Shown: positions 1-12,756 of the stretch, piece by piece | How the letters are laid out: the number at the start of each line of letters is the position of its first letter | Numbering within the stretch: the first letter of the stretch is position 1 | Source of the DNA: Tetrahymena elliotti 4EA | Taxonomy: Eukaryota; Ciliophora; Oligohymenophorea; Hymenostomatida; Tetrahymenidae | Direction: 5' to 3' | DNA: 64,000 nt | Assembly: GCA_000231825.2 (NCBI GenBank) | Contig: JH720323.1 | Coordinates: 337,825 to 401,824, forward strand | The notes under the pieces: generated by a model | The model's input: the letters and a program-made list of their open reading frames with translations, nothing else | Told to the model about the DNA's origin: nothing | Database searches by the model: none | Program-made: the position numbers and the translations under genes

Positions 1-1
1 T

Positions 2-565
2 GCCTTCGTTGCTTTCTTCTTAGCTGTCTATTGTCGTAACAACAACCGTGTCAAGGATTTAATGTTCTGGACTGCCATAGTTACTGCTATTATTCAAATT
101 TCTTCTGCATTCTTCCCCCACAACACTACTTCTACTCGTACCAGCTACTTCTTAACCATGGCTCCTATCCTCATTTCCAAGGCCTACAGCAAGATCTTCG
201 TTTCTTGTTTACTTATTGACATGCCTAACTAAGTTCCTTTCAAGTTCTTACTCATTCTCTTCTCTCTTTCCAACATTTGCTCTCTCATTTTTGGTAGTAT
301 GATGCCCTTATACTATGTATTCATGAACCAAATGAATGTTTCCGTTTTCATTACCTTCGGTATTATTACATTAATTACAGCAATATACATTTCAAAGATG
401 ACCTACATGTCAGACTTTGAAAAGAAGCAAAGTGAAATTGAATAGGGTGATTAATAACTTCCTCCCCAAATGGCTATGGCCCAAACTCATGTCAAGAGAA
501 ATAGTCAACCTGAAAATCAAGAATCTACCTAGTAGCCCCTTATCCAAATGGATACTAGAGAATGA
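2..565 (+). CDS. Multi-pass membrane protein, C-terminal part (5' end outside window)
   Basis: An open frame enters from the left edge and ends at TGA 563-565 (187 codons), with TAA/TAG read as Gln. The frame shows about four hydrophobic segments: AFVAFFLAVY at the edge, LMFWTAIVTAIIQ, FKFLLILFSLSNICSLIFG and VFITFGIITLITAIYI. A hydrophilic Gln-rich cytosolic-looking tail follows. Codons are rich in C-ending forms (TTC, ATC, GCC, CGT), unlike the neighbouring genes but like the GluRS gene at 57 kb; in Tetrahymena that bias marks highly expressed genes. The arrangement suggests the last helices of a transporter-like protein. I could not assign a family from this fragment, and the N-terminal part is needed to do so. 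Confidence 0.75.
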
Positions 566-1619
566 TTATAATATTAGCAATAAAATAAATAGAAATTAGT
601 ACAATGAAGCACTTCTATTTTATAATTTAATATGCAAACAAACCATACATAATTTAACATTTTTTAGTTAGTTAATTAGTTAATTAATAAGCAATCATAT
701 GCAGTATTTTATGTTTTTTTATCATAAACTCAGTTCATTCAATCCTTAATAGATTCTATTATAACTAATAAGAAATTTTATTTAGATACACTTATATTTA
801 TTTACTCAATACTTTTATTTTTGTACGAATTTCAAGTCTGCCAATTTATTTTACTATCACTAAATAAGATAATTTATTATAAAATTTCCCAAAGATTTCT
901 TTTAAATCTATCTATTGATATTTTTTTTAAAATTTGTTAAATTTACTTAATTTTTTTAACTATCATTTATTACATTACTCTAATATTAGTTAATTATGCA
1001 AAGCTATTTATTCAATATTTTATTTTTTTATTTACTATGCTAGATAATAAATTAATACAAAAAAAAAATATTTAAAAATTTACTTAGAATAAATATTTTC
1101 AAAATTTGATTTGTTTATTAAAGATTCAATAATAAGTTGAAAATTAAATTAAAGAAATATGATTTTTAATACTTTTTCCAAAATTTATTTGATGAAATTT
1201 ACTAAATATAGTAAACATGCAAATAAAAGAGATAAAATAGATTTGAAAGAATTGGAAATAGGCTGTGATTTAAAATTGTTAAATAACGAATATTTTGAAT
1301 TAATATTTTTGAAATTAGAATATAAAATGAAAGTCAGAATGATTTAAGAACTCTAAATATATAAATATAGAATTTAATTAATATTTATTTTTGTTGGTTT
1401 ATTTATTTGTTTAATAATAATTATAATTAATTTTTATTTGTTAGTTTTTTTATCAAAAATTAAGCTTCCTCTTCATCTTTAAGATTTTTCTAAATTATTT
1501 CTAAAATGTGCATATTAAATTAATAATGAGAATTCTAATTAATTTCGATTTCATGCTTTAGAAATAGTTAAATGAATGAATGAGAAAAAAATAAATAAAT
1601 TAAAGTACTTCATTTCAAC
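566..1619. other. Intergenic region with one doubtful small ORF
   Basis: About 1 kb between the end of the membrane protein gene and the convergent stop of the minus-strand gene at 1620. It is mostly AT homopolymer-rich sequence. The only coding-like feature is the small plus-strand frame at 1159-1575, listed separately. Around 1463-1512 the minus strand could also hold an extra 3' exon of the next gene, but no good splice pair supports it. Confidence 0.6.
1159..1575 (+). CDS. Doubtful small ORF with one hydrophobic segment
   Basis: ATG at 1159 to TGA at 1573-1575 gives 138 codons in the ciliate code. The first half is charged, rich in Lys, Glu and Leu. A single strongly hydrophobic stretch (FIFVGLFICLIIIIINFYLL) follows, then a short hydrophilic tail. 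It could be a small membrane protein or the remnant of a larger membrane receptor. Chance open frames of this size are common when TGA is the only stop and the DNA is this AT-rich, and I recognise no family, so the call is weak. Confidence 0.25.
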
Positions 1620-2951
1620 TCATTTAAGTACTATCCCCTTTTTTTCAATTTTTTTATTTGATCTATTGCTTTTGCTTTTATCATCTTCTATTTAATCATT
1701 TGTGAATAATTATGGATAGAATTTCTCCAAGAACACCTCTGAGTACATTTGATATTCAACTGCATAAGGGGCTGAGACTGTATTTGATTCAAGATCAAGA
1801 TTACTTTATTTTGATCTTATATCCAAGATAGCTCTTATTTATTAGACATTAACATCGAAACGAAATATAATACCATACAAATCGTATGGTTCTATCCAAC
1901 TTGGCCTTTCATCGTATGTAACTTATTAGATAATCAATTTACAGTGAATAACTAATCCATCATATGTCCTTAAAATATAAGGAAAGGGATCTGCTTATTT
2001 GATTTCATTGTTTAAAGATGATAGGATGTGATGACAAAATTTCAAACGAAAATTTCCCACTTGCTCACTAAAGTAATTTTAACCACGGAACACTAAATTA
2101 TCTATCTAAGCTACCTCTACACCAAGCAAGCTACAAAGAGAAAAGCTAAATCCTGACCTAAATAATTCAATTTCACCTGTAACATAATTTGTACGGTAAA
2201 GCTCATAATCATAAAAGGCTGAAGGGTCTAAATTTTCTTTTACATAATTTTTAAAATATTTTACAAATTTTTCTTAAGCTTATGCAAAGTCTTCTCTTTT
2301 TTTAGCACTCTTAGACATTTTTGCCTTCTATATTGAAATTTAGGGTATTAAATGATTTGTTACTATGTATTAATAGACTGATAGTTCTTAAGCAAGTTCA
2401 AGATAATCTTAATTTTACATTTTAATGTATCTATCAATTAAGAATTAAAAATCCTCGATACCACTTGTTGATAATGGACTCTAAACTACATCTACCACTG
2501 ACAACTATAAATCTTTAGTGATACTAACTGGGGTATGCATTCTTTCAACATATAAAATCAAGTTATTATCAAAAGGATCGTCATAATCCCTATAATTTGT
2601 CTCTACTTCCAAACAACCATAAAGAGTAATTAAATAATCTTAACTTATTTCTTTTACTAATGTCCAACAAGGAACAATTACCATCTTCTTTTTAGTGTAT
2701 TTTTTAGATTGTGATTTACTTAACTTAGCAATACTCTTTTTTACTTTTTAATTGTTAACTATCCTCAAAATATCATCATCGATTTCAAAGCTGCTTTGCT
2801 AAATTAGATTATCATTTGATCCATTAGGAGTACTAATTTATCTTTCTGCTGTCTAGTTAGGATTCTAAGTATCAAATTAACAGTATGAGTATTCCTCGAT
2901 ATTAGTATCATTTTTATCTGCTGAATCTATTAATATTTCTTCTCTAAACAT
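1620..2951 (-). CDS. Unrecognised family, copy A (443 aa)
   Basis: One uninterrupted minus-strand frame from ATG (2949-2951) to TGA (1620-1622), 443 residues; the frame has no other ATG between the upstream in-frame TGA and this start. The N-terminal ~110 residues are acidic/polar, then a Lys-rich patch (KKYTKKK), then a folded-looking region and a possible coiled coil (KKREDFAQAQEKFVKY). The last ~170 residues contain RSGFSFSLCSLLGVE, PFPYILRTYDGLVIHC, EPYDLYGIIFRFDV and the closing motif EVFLEKFYPQLF. The same landmarks in the same order recur in the genes at 14631-15872 and 20816-22237, so these are paralogues. The YILRTYDG...YGIIFRFDV part faintly resembles a PAS-type fold with a basic segment upstream; that is only a guess. 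No function is assigned. Confidence 0.85.
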
Positions 2952-5666
2952 TTGATAAACTCTAATAGTTTTTAATGGAAAAAGTTGGAAAGGTAATTAT
3001 ATATATTTACTTTTTTCTTTGATTAATATTTTAAGAAAATTTATGTTTTTTACCAAAAGAGTAATAATTCATTGTAATTTCAGCAAGTTAAAACTCAAAT
3101 CTATGATTAAATAATTATTATGTATACTTTGATTCATTTCATGTAGATTAAAATATTTAGATTTCATTTTCTAATCTTTAATTCATGTTGTTTAATAATT
3201 TAGTAGAAAATGGATGAACATAAAACCAAAAATACAAAAAAATTAATACTTGCCAAACTTCTTTTATCCATTTGGTTTTAGATTAATTTCTATCAAAAAT
3301 CATAATCTAATTAAATAATCATTAAATTATATTTTTTATCATATAGAATTTGATTACTCAATAAATAATTCTTAACTTACAATAAAAATGTAAATAAAAT
3401 TATTTTTCTTTTGTTTAATACTTAACAAAAATAAAAGTTTTTTATTTTTATTTTCAATCGCATTCCAAATTTTATCATCTCAAAAATGCTGAACTCCTTC
3501 TTTTTAAAAAATAAAATCTTTTAAAGAGCCTTCTATTCTAAATTGAGAATTTCAAAAATTTAATTAAAAAAAAATATTAATAGAATAGATATTAAATAAA
3601 CCAATATCGAGGAGGATTCATGTTATATTAAATATTTATAGTCTTTATATCATTAAATATATTTGAGAATAGGTAGTTAGTTTGGATTTTCTTTACTTTC
3701 TGTTCTGAATTAAACTTTTTGTTTATTGAATTAGGTAGAAACAACACTTGAATTTTAATAAAATAATTATGGTATTTGACTTTTAAAATTAGTCATTTAA
3801 ATGCTGTGATTTACATATTGAATAAGCATTTAGTATTATTTTCCAGATTATTTCTAATTATTCTCTTGTTATTTTCTATCTCAATTTTGTTTGAGTTTAG
3901 GAAGAAAAATAATTTCTAAAAATATGATAATGTAAAAAATGAAAAAGATTGATATCATCCTAAATACATTTTCATTTTCATAAATTCAAAAAATAATATT
4001 TTAGAATATCTATGATAAATATTCTAATTTATATTTATTAATTTTAAATCAGTATTTGTTTCTATTAAACAATATTATCAAAAGCATTAGAATTATTAAT
4101 AATAACGATATTTAAAAAGATTAATAATATATAGCTTGATGAGAATATAGAATTTAGAATTTTAAAAATAATAAATTTATATTTTAGAATTTAAGCAAAA
4201 ATTTAGTAATTTTTTATCTATTTTTAGGTTTTTTTTTATTCAATATAGTTCAAAAAAGTATTCCATTTTTATAACATAATTTCAATGCAGAAATAATTAA
4301 TAGTGTTTGAGAATAACGTTTTAAATAATTTAAATGTTAAGATTTATATAAATTATTGTTCTTAAAATTAATTACCTGGCTAAAAAAAATATATTTTTCT
4401 TGAAATTAAAATAGACAAACATTAAGTTCGTAATTGAAAAAAATTTTAATTGCAAGAACCACACGAAAATAAATAAAATTTGAGATCGAATAGAAGAAGA
4501 AAAATAACTTATTTAATAGTAAAATAATTAGTTATTAGTATTCAAGTCTTTTTAATATTTTTGTATTAGATTCTAGCTTTACATCTAGAGTGTAATAGAT
4601 ACTAAATTTTTTTATAATAAGCAAAGAAATTGATGAAATCTCTAGAAGCTTTCATTTTTTGTAATAGGAAAAGAATGAATAAATATTTTTAATTTAATTG
4701 ATTGTTTAAAATTAGGATAATAAGAGAAACTAATTTTTCATCATAATCAAAGTGTAAATCTTACAAACTATTATTAAATATTAACTACTTCAATTGGTCA
4801 TTAAAAACTGTTTTTTTTTTACTCCTTTTGGTAGTAGAATTAAAAAATTAAATAAATTTAGATTTACACCAAATTATTAATAAAATTTTGAAAGTATAAA
4901 TATTTTATTTACAAAAATAAAAAAATCTTCACTGCCACTGACTTTATTTATTAAACTCAACATATGAAAACATATTTTTTTTAAAAAAAAGTGTTTTAAG
5001 TTAAATAAAATAAAAGGGTTTTATTTTTTTTCCTCAATAAAAAAAAATTTTTTATGCAATCAAAATAATGATACTTCTGGTAAATAAAATTCTTAAGTAA
5101 AAGGCTTTGTTGCTCATCTTTGTTTATATATTATCTAACTAAATTGACTAAATTACTATTAAAAGAAAAAACAAGAATATTGGTTGTGTCTATTAGTATT
5201 AGAAAGAAAATGTATTTGTTATTTAAAAACTGATTATTGCTCCTAAAAAAGTAGCAGATTACTTTTATAAATATTCTTTTTAGAGTATTTTAATTACTTT
5301 TTACTAAATCTCTATTATCACATTATAAGAGAAACCAAAAATTTGTTTTAAAAAAATAAAAAATAAATCTTTTACTTAGTAACTATACTCAAATAAATTT
5401 AAATAATTATTCTAAATTATTTGAGAGAAAATTGTTTTTGTCTCAAAATTAAATGAAAATAGGTAGAGTCTATTTTAATTCTAAAAAGAATATTAAAAAC
5501 GAATACTACAAATAAATATCCTAATCAGAAAAAAATAGGAAAAAGAAAAAAGGAAATAAAATTTTTTTATTTCTTTTAAATAGAAAAAAAACAGAAATTC
5601 TTAAATAATTAATTAATTAATTTTTAAAATCAAAAAACAAATAACTAACTAATAAAAAAAAGAGCA
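2952..5666. other. Intergenic region, 2.7 kb
   Basis: Very AT-rich sequence between divergently transcribed genes (copy A on the minus strand and the SNF2 gene on the plus strand). It should hold both promoters. I see many A and T homopolymer runs but no convincing exon, RNA gene or long repeat. Confidence 0.6.
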
Positions 5667-8600
5667 ATGAGCACTTTAGAAATATTTGATTCCTAATATG
5701 AATAATATGGCAGTTAACCTTATAAAAAATGTAATTAATTTATTCTACTTTTTCTTAGAAGCTGATTAATAATGCTTAATTATTTATTAGTTAAAATTGA
5801 CGAAAATAAGAGTATTAACTAAAACTACTTTCATGGCCAAATCCATGAAGATTTCTCTTTTTAGAATTATTGCTTCAGCCCTAGGAATGAATATCAAGAA
5901 TCAGAGTATCCTCTTTTTATTGAAGAAGAAGAATACCTTTTCACAGAGCAAGATTATAATCAAAATGAAAGATTTATGAGTTCATAATTTATTTATCCCC
6001 CTTATGAGTAAATTAATAATTTTTTGATAAATTCTAAATTATTTTTAAACAATAGTTGTCCTTTTGATCAGTTTGTAAATCAGAATTAATCTTATGAATA
6101 AAAGTAAATCTATTTAAATTTTTATATTTTAGAAAATATTTTTATTTTTTTGATAGGAATGATCAACCAAAAAAATAATCAACCCATTATGAAGAATTTA
6201 AATTGAGTTAGAATTCTGATTAATTTAATTAATTCGATTGTAAAGATTTCAGGTTGATTAAAAATTTTGAAAATTTTGAAAATTAATCTCAAATACATCT
6301 TGGCACATTACAGACTTCATTATTCACTAACTTTGATAAGTTTGATTATATTAAATAGAATGATATTTATTAAGATAAGATAATTCCTGGATAACTTTTG
6401 TAGATCAGTTGGACTAATTTCTAAAGTAAAGGAAGCGACTTAGATTTTTATAGTATAGATTAAGAACTCTGTACTTTTGTTAGATTAAACGATAAATATG
6501 TAATAGCAATAAAGTATTTAAATTAATTAAAGTTTTTTTTTTAATTAGGTTGGTTATCTTGATCACACATATTGTTTTATTTGGTGTTACTTGCTTAATT
6601 ATAAAATAATCAATATCTATCCTTATTTTTTAAAGAATCTTTAAGGATAAACTCATATAATTATGGAAGTTTACTTAAACCATCATGCTTTTGAAGACTA
6701 AACTGAATTATAACAAAATCTCAACAAATGTGTAAAATTGATAGATGAAGTTTCTCTCAAAATTCTTTTCAATATAATGAGAATAAAAATAACCACTCCT
6801 TCATTAATAAATAAAAGCATTTAAAAACATTTAAATCAACTAAATTTAAGAGCCAGTAATAAATACCCTAAAATATTGATTTCATGCTAAAAAACTTTTG
6901 ATTATTATGAATAGCATTTAAAAACTCATCAAGAATATTTTACTGATTTCTTTACTCAAATAAAAAATGAAGATAAGGCTTCAAAAATTAGACCTTTTAG
7001 TGGATTATTTTAATCAAAACCAATGGAAATAGATATATTATATCCAACAGAAATTTAAAATGTCTATTAAATTGAAGATAAAGAATTAATTGAAAGCCTC
7101 ACAACATTTAGTAATGTATTTATTCAGATTGATGAAAATAATGAAAAAAAATATCTTGATACTGAAAATAAAAATACGTAATTATTCAGATTTTACGAGC
7201 AGGCAACATAACCTATTGATGTTATATCAAATATGCATCCTTATTAACTTTAAGGCCTTCAATGGCTTCTTTATAGAGAAAAAAGAGTAGAAACATTATA
7301 TATTCCAAGTAAGTATGATTTAGAATAGTAATAGAGAAACTAATTAGATGTAGATTTTGAGCAAATGGAGCTTGTTGGAGGTCAAAAAATTTATAGAAAT
7401 GTGTTTAATAATAAATTCTAATTGAAGTTTCCTACTGTAATAAATTAATTTTTAAAATAATTTTTTATTTTATTCTAAAATTATAAAAAAGCAATAGGAC
7501 ATATTAGGAGGCATTTTAGCTGATGAAATGGGATTAGGAAAAACCCTCATGATAATTTCCTTAATACACCAAACAAAAAAATTAAGAAATCAAAATTATG
7601 GAACACTCATTATCACACCATCTAACCTTGTGAGTTAATGGGAAAATCAATTCAAAAACCACTCTCAATTAAACTCTATTTCAATCCTTAATTTATAGCT
7701 AAAAGAAAATAGATCTAAAAATTTTGAAGATTATGATGTTGTTATTTGCTCTTACAAAATTCTTCAAATAATCTCTGAAAACGAAAATTAATGTGATATG
7801 ATGTTTAAATAGCAATGGGAAAGGGTTATTCTTGACGAAGCTTAAAAGATTAAAAACAAAAAATCTAAAATTTCAGAGTTATGCTTTGAAGTTTAATCCA
7901 AATACAGATGGTGTTTAACAGGTACTCCTATCGAAAACAGCATAGATGTAAGAATTTATTTCTTTTTTTGACACATTTTTTCCATCTTTTTATGCAGCAA
8001 ATTAAATTATTTAAAATAATAAACAGGATATTTACAGTTTATTCCGCTTTTTAAATATTCCTAAATACAGTGATTGGAGTTGGTGGAGTTAATGTGTGAA
8101 AAATTAAAAAAAAATGCAGCTTAAATGCAATTCTTTCAAAGTTGTAAACAAAATAATTGAGAGAATAACTTTGAGAAGAACAAAAGAAAGTAAAGACATT
8201 AATGGAGATAATATAATTTCTCTACCTGAAAAGCAAATATAAAATATCTTCATTGATCTTTTAGATAACGAGAAAAGTATCTATAACCTGATCTTCAAAA
8301 AAACTTAACAGGTCTATAAATTCTTTTTGTAGAAACCAAAAAAGGAAAAGAAAAATTACATGCATATCTTTGAAGTTTTGACTAAATTAAGAAGATATTG
8401 TGTACATCCTTGTCTTACATTCAAACTTGAAGAAGAAAGTTTTAAGTTAAGTGAAAATAACACACAAAGCATTATCTCAAGGGTCAATAAATTCTTGAGT
8501 GATATCTAATCTAAAATACAGATTTAAAACCAAGACACACAAAATATTGAAATGGAATAAGAAAACGAAGATTAATAAGAAGAGAAAAAAGAGTCATCAT

Positions 8601-9569
8601 CAGAAAACAATGTTTCTCAATATCAAAAAGAAGTTATTTAACAAATAAAAGATGGACAATATAAAGTTTGTAGTATTTGTCTAGAAGATATTGAATATCA
8701 TTCAATAAGTTCTTGTCTTCATGTCTTCTGTTCAAAATGCTTAGAATAAAGCATTTAAGCTAATAATAAGTGCCCCCTTTGCCGTAAGCATTTAAGCATG
8801 AATGATGTTTTAGAATTTGTAGACTAAGAGGCTAGAATTCATAAAGAGCTTGGCAATTATTTTAATGATGATATTATCAGTGGTTCCAAAATTTAGAAGA
8901 TTATGGAAATTATAGAAGAAATTCATAAAAAGGGGGAAAAAGTTGTCTTATTTTCTTAATGGATTGATACTTTGAATTTGTTAGAGAAACATCTTACCAA
9001 AAAGCAAATATCATTTAAGGTAATTTAATTCATAATGTTATTATAAATTTAATTCTAGTTATTTTTTTAAAAAGAGATTTGAAGGAAAACTTACTCCAGC
9101 TCAGAAGCTAAAATAATTATACCATTTTGAGAAATAAATCAGTAGTCCAGAATTTTAGGACTTAAATTCATTAAAAGAAGAGGAAAAACTTGAGGAATAA
9201 TCAATTGAATAAGAAGATTCAGATTTAAATAATAATCAAATATAAGAAAATACATAATAAACTCCTACAGTACTTTTGGGTTCACTCATGAGTGGATATG
9301 TTGGTCTTAACTTGATTGGAGCAAACCATTTAATTCTATGTGATAGCTGGTGGAATCCAGCTATTGAAGACTAAGCAATAAACAGAATTCATAGACTTGG
9401 ATAGGAAAAGTAGACACATATTTACAAATTGATTTACAGAGATACCATTGAAGAAAGGATTCAAGAAATTAATGATGAAAAAAGAGATATTTTCTAAACA
9501 ATATTTAGTTTTTCAGGAAAAAATTCTAATAAAAAAGCTAATGAATATTTATCAAATATTCTTAACTGA
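5667..9569 (+). CDS. SNF2-family ATPase with inserted RING finger (Rad5/HLTF/SHPRH type)
   Basis: Exons by phase: 5667-5730, 5791-6103, 6157-6499, 6549-7436, 7492-7947, 8027-9019 and 9075-9569, giving 1183 residues. A HIRAN-like stretch ([16 protein letters not shown]) lies near residues 230-250. Walker A ([11 protein letters not shown]) is near 545, Walker B DEAQ near 645, and [19 protein letters not shown] follows. A C3HC4 RING (CSICLE...CLHVFCSKC...CPLC) sits near 903-945 between the two helicase lobes. Motif V/VI ([19 protein letters not shown], then [11 protein letters not shown]) lies near 1090-1120. This HIRAN-SNF2N-RING-HELICc order is that of Rad5/HLTF, nuclear DNA translocases and ubiquitin ligases that ubiquitinate PCNA at stalled forks; function is by family. 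The acceptor at 6156 could instead be 6132, adding eight residues in frame. Confidence 0.93.
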
Positions 9570-10583
9570 AGAAAATAAACCATTATTTATACAATTTATT
9601 TAATTTATTAATCTATTTTTAAAAATTATCTTTGTACATATTTTTCATCAAATGTAAAAAATTTAGTTATTAAAAATACTGCCATAAAAATTCAATCTAT
9701 TAACAATACAAAAACTTAATAATATTTGATTTTTTAAGTAAGTTTAAGTAATATTTTTAAAAGGGAATGCTAAATATTAATAAATAATCTTGAAACATAT
9801 TCCATGCTTTATCAAATAAACAAGAACATAAATATTTTAATAAAATTAGTTCTGATAAAATACTTAAAATTTATAAATTTTGTTCAACTCTCTATTATAC
9901 TTTCACAAACGCTGTTTGCAAGATTGTGTATTAATTTCAATTTAAAGAAATAATGTAACAAAAATGACAACATTCTTTCTTATTTTTAAAGTCTAAAAAA
10001 TCAAGTCTTTTAAAAAACCTACATTGTCAATTTCAAATATTTTTGTAGGGTATTAGCTTTTTTTATTTTTAATTAAAATGTTAGCTTCATTCAAATTTCT
10101 TACTTTAATAGTATCATAACCTTCAATTTACAAAAAATAACTTACTCATTATTTAACTCTTCATAAAAAATTATTTTAAAACATTAACTCTGTAAAAAAT
10201 TGAATTAAAGGTAAATAAATAAATCTATTAAGAAAATAAAATTCATCTTCTGTAAAATGAATAGATACTCAGTTTCTTTAATACTTAACTTATTCTAACA
10301 TTCTTTTATTCTATTTTTTCAAATTACAAAATCTTTCCTCATAATATTTGTAATCTTAATTATACCAAAGCAACGAATCATAGAGATGCCATATTAACAT
10401 TTTTCTTTTTTAATATTTGATGGATTGAATTTGTAAAAAATTGACCTAATTATTTTTTAGAATAGGTTCGACTCTCTTCTTGAAAAAAGGAAATATTTCA
10501 AAAAGATTCAAAATAACTTTAAGAATATATTATTTTTCTAATTAATTTAAACTTGAAAATATTCAATCTGTTCTCACTCTAAT
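9570..10583. other. Intergenic region, 1.0 kb
   Basis: AT-rich spacer between two same-strand genes. A GGTTCGACTC string at about 10465 resembles a tRNA T-loop, but no A-box or cloverleaf accompanies it. Nothing else is recognisable. Confidence 0.6.
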
Positions 10584-12756
10584 ATGAATTTTCTTGATTT
10601 TTTAAGAAGTGATAAATAACTTGATATAGTATTCAGCTAATAGGCTTTTATTTTTGACTTAAATACAAAAACAATTACAGAATAAGGATTAGCTGGTGGC
10701 AGAATAATATTTATGTAAGATAGTAGAATTAATAATTTCATCTTAGAATTAGATTTTTATGATTAAGATAATCAGTCCAATAAAATGATCTTTTAAACTT
10801 CTTGATTTACTACGTCTAGTAAATAAATGATAAATTTAAGCATATACAAATAGGGTAAAATATTAACAGTTAACAAATAATTCTTTTTAAATTATTTTAG
10901 TTTTTAGAGATTTGGTGAAGAAGCGAAGCAAATTTTAGACCGTTTCGCTAATAGATTTGATTCGCAACAATTAAAAACTTAATTAAATTCTATAGATATT
11001 GATTTTGCGTAAGCTATTTTATTTTTTGAATTATTAATTTTTTAATAAATTTTATAAAACTAAAGTTTTATGAATTTAAATGATAGCCAGAGTTAATTAG
11101 TCTCCAATTTCTTAAGATTTGTAGAACCTAATTTAAATATACTCTTGTTAGATGTTCAGTAATTTTTTTCTCCTAAAAATTTAAATCTAATAGATTTTAA
11201 AACAGGTAAAATGAATTAACTTTAGGTGGGTTGTCATAGATTTTAGTGGGTCTATGCTAGTAATTTCGAAATCTAAAGCAACTGAAAATAAATTTTTAGT
11301 AAAACAAAAAGAAAATATTTTGATTTTAGAATAATTATGTTTTAATTTAAAAGAAACAATTTAGTAGAAAAGAAGGTTTCAAATCAGTTTATTAGTAAAT
11401 ATCTTTATTATTTTATTTGGAATTGTTTAAATCAAAAACTAAAATAGATTAAAGATTGTAAAGCATTTTTAGATTAGATCACTTGACAGAATTATCTCTT
11501 GATTTATCGTATTCTTATTTATATTTTTGCATTGATGTTAATTTTATAAATAACAGCTCTAACTGCATTTATTAAGAATTCTTTGAGGGTATAACATCTA
11601 AATAAAATTTTAAACCTAATCTAACACGATTAAAATTCATTATACAGTAATAAAATGAATATTTTATAACTAAACTTTCTTAAATTATTCATTTAAATTT
11701 GTTCAATCAATCTATCTAATTGAATTTTTTGTTATAATCATGAAGAAAACTTTCAATGTATACATTTGAAATATTAAAGTGTTAAAAGAAAATTGAAAAT
11801 CATTTTACATTTTTTCCTCTTAAATAACATAAATTGGATTTCTAATATTGATTAGTTGCAATTTTTAAAATACAAAAGAAAATAATCAGAAGTATTAATT
11901 AAACTTATCTTACTTCATTACTTTCTTCTAAGGAGTGCAAAATTTAAAGGATATTCAATTGGTATTAATTGATACATATTTTGAGGGAATACAAGTATTT
12001 GTGGAAGCTCTAGCGAGCTCAAAGCTAATCAGTTTTTAGCTTGAAGCTTCCAGGTAAATACAATTTTTAAAAGCAAATATTTAAACATTTTTAACAAAAA
12101 TTTAAAGGACTGTCTAAGAAAATAATCTGGTAGAATTCAAGTAATATAAATTTTTTGCTAGTAGATTTAAAACTTTACTATGATAATAGCAATAATTTTC
12201 TAGAACAGTAATATTTGAGTTTGTTTAGATGCTTGGTTTTGTGTAAAAACTTAACCGAAATCAATTTTGTAGTCAAGTAAGCTTTAATTACCTAAATTTG
12301 AAAAATTTATTTTTATTTATCTATAAAGGAACTGCCCTTTAAATGAAGAGCATATTTAAGTTTTAACTGATGTCTTAAGTAAATTAAACAAGATGGATAG
12401 AATACATTTAGATTTTACTTTAAGCAAGTAAGAATACTTTGCTTTTTCACTTCCTTTTCAAAATTTTTTTATTTCTTAATATTTAATTTGGCTTAAAGGA
12501 AAATTTATCATTCAAAAAAATTTTCTTACTGATTTTAAATTTACTAATATAAATGTCTTTAATAATAAAAGTAAAGCCAAAATGTTAAAAATCCATTAAT
12601 AAGTTTCTTAAAGCTATAAAATTCCTTGCTTAAGAGGAATACACTATGTTAGGAATTTTTTTACATCTACCCAGGTACGAAAGAAAACTAAAATATGTTG
12701 TCGAATAAATATTCGTTGGAAATAGAAAAAATATTACTGCAATACATAGTTTTTGA
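10584..12756 (+). CDS. Leucine-rich-repeat protein, multi-exon, structure approximate
   Basis: Several exons on the plus strand encode LRR (ribonuclease-inhibitor-like) units typical of large ciliate families, for example LDHLTELSLDLSYSYL, LKDIQLVLIDTYFEGIQVF, CKNLTEINFV and LSKLNKMDRIHLDFT. A confident intron is 11009-11065. Another joins the exon ending near 12278 to the one starting near 12329. The last exon ends FLAQEEYTMLGIF...NITAIHSF with TGA at 12754-12756. The first frame begins at ATG 10584 but contains an in-frame TGA at 10803-10805. Either the gene starts at the in-frame ATG 10827, or an intron covers the TGA, or the 5' end is damaged. Some middle exon borders stay unresolved. No kinase or other catalytic domain is visible. 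Likely a protein-binding scaffold. Confidence 0.6.

Noticed and set aside
1463..1512. Possible extra 3' exon of copy A on the minus strand (acidic KDEEE stretch)
   Set aside because: It needs a GTACTT donor unlike the others in the window; the unspliced frame already ends in the family's usual short tail.
10463..10475. tRNA-like T-loop string GGTTCGACTC
   Set aside because: No A-box, anticodon arm or acceptor stem can be folded around it.
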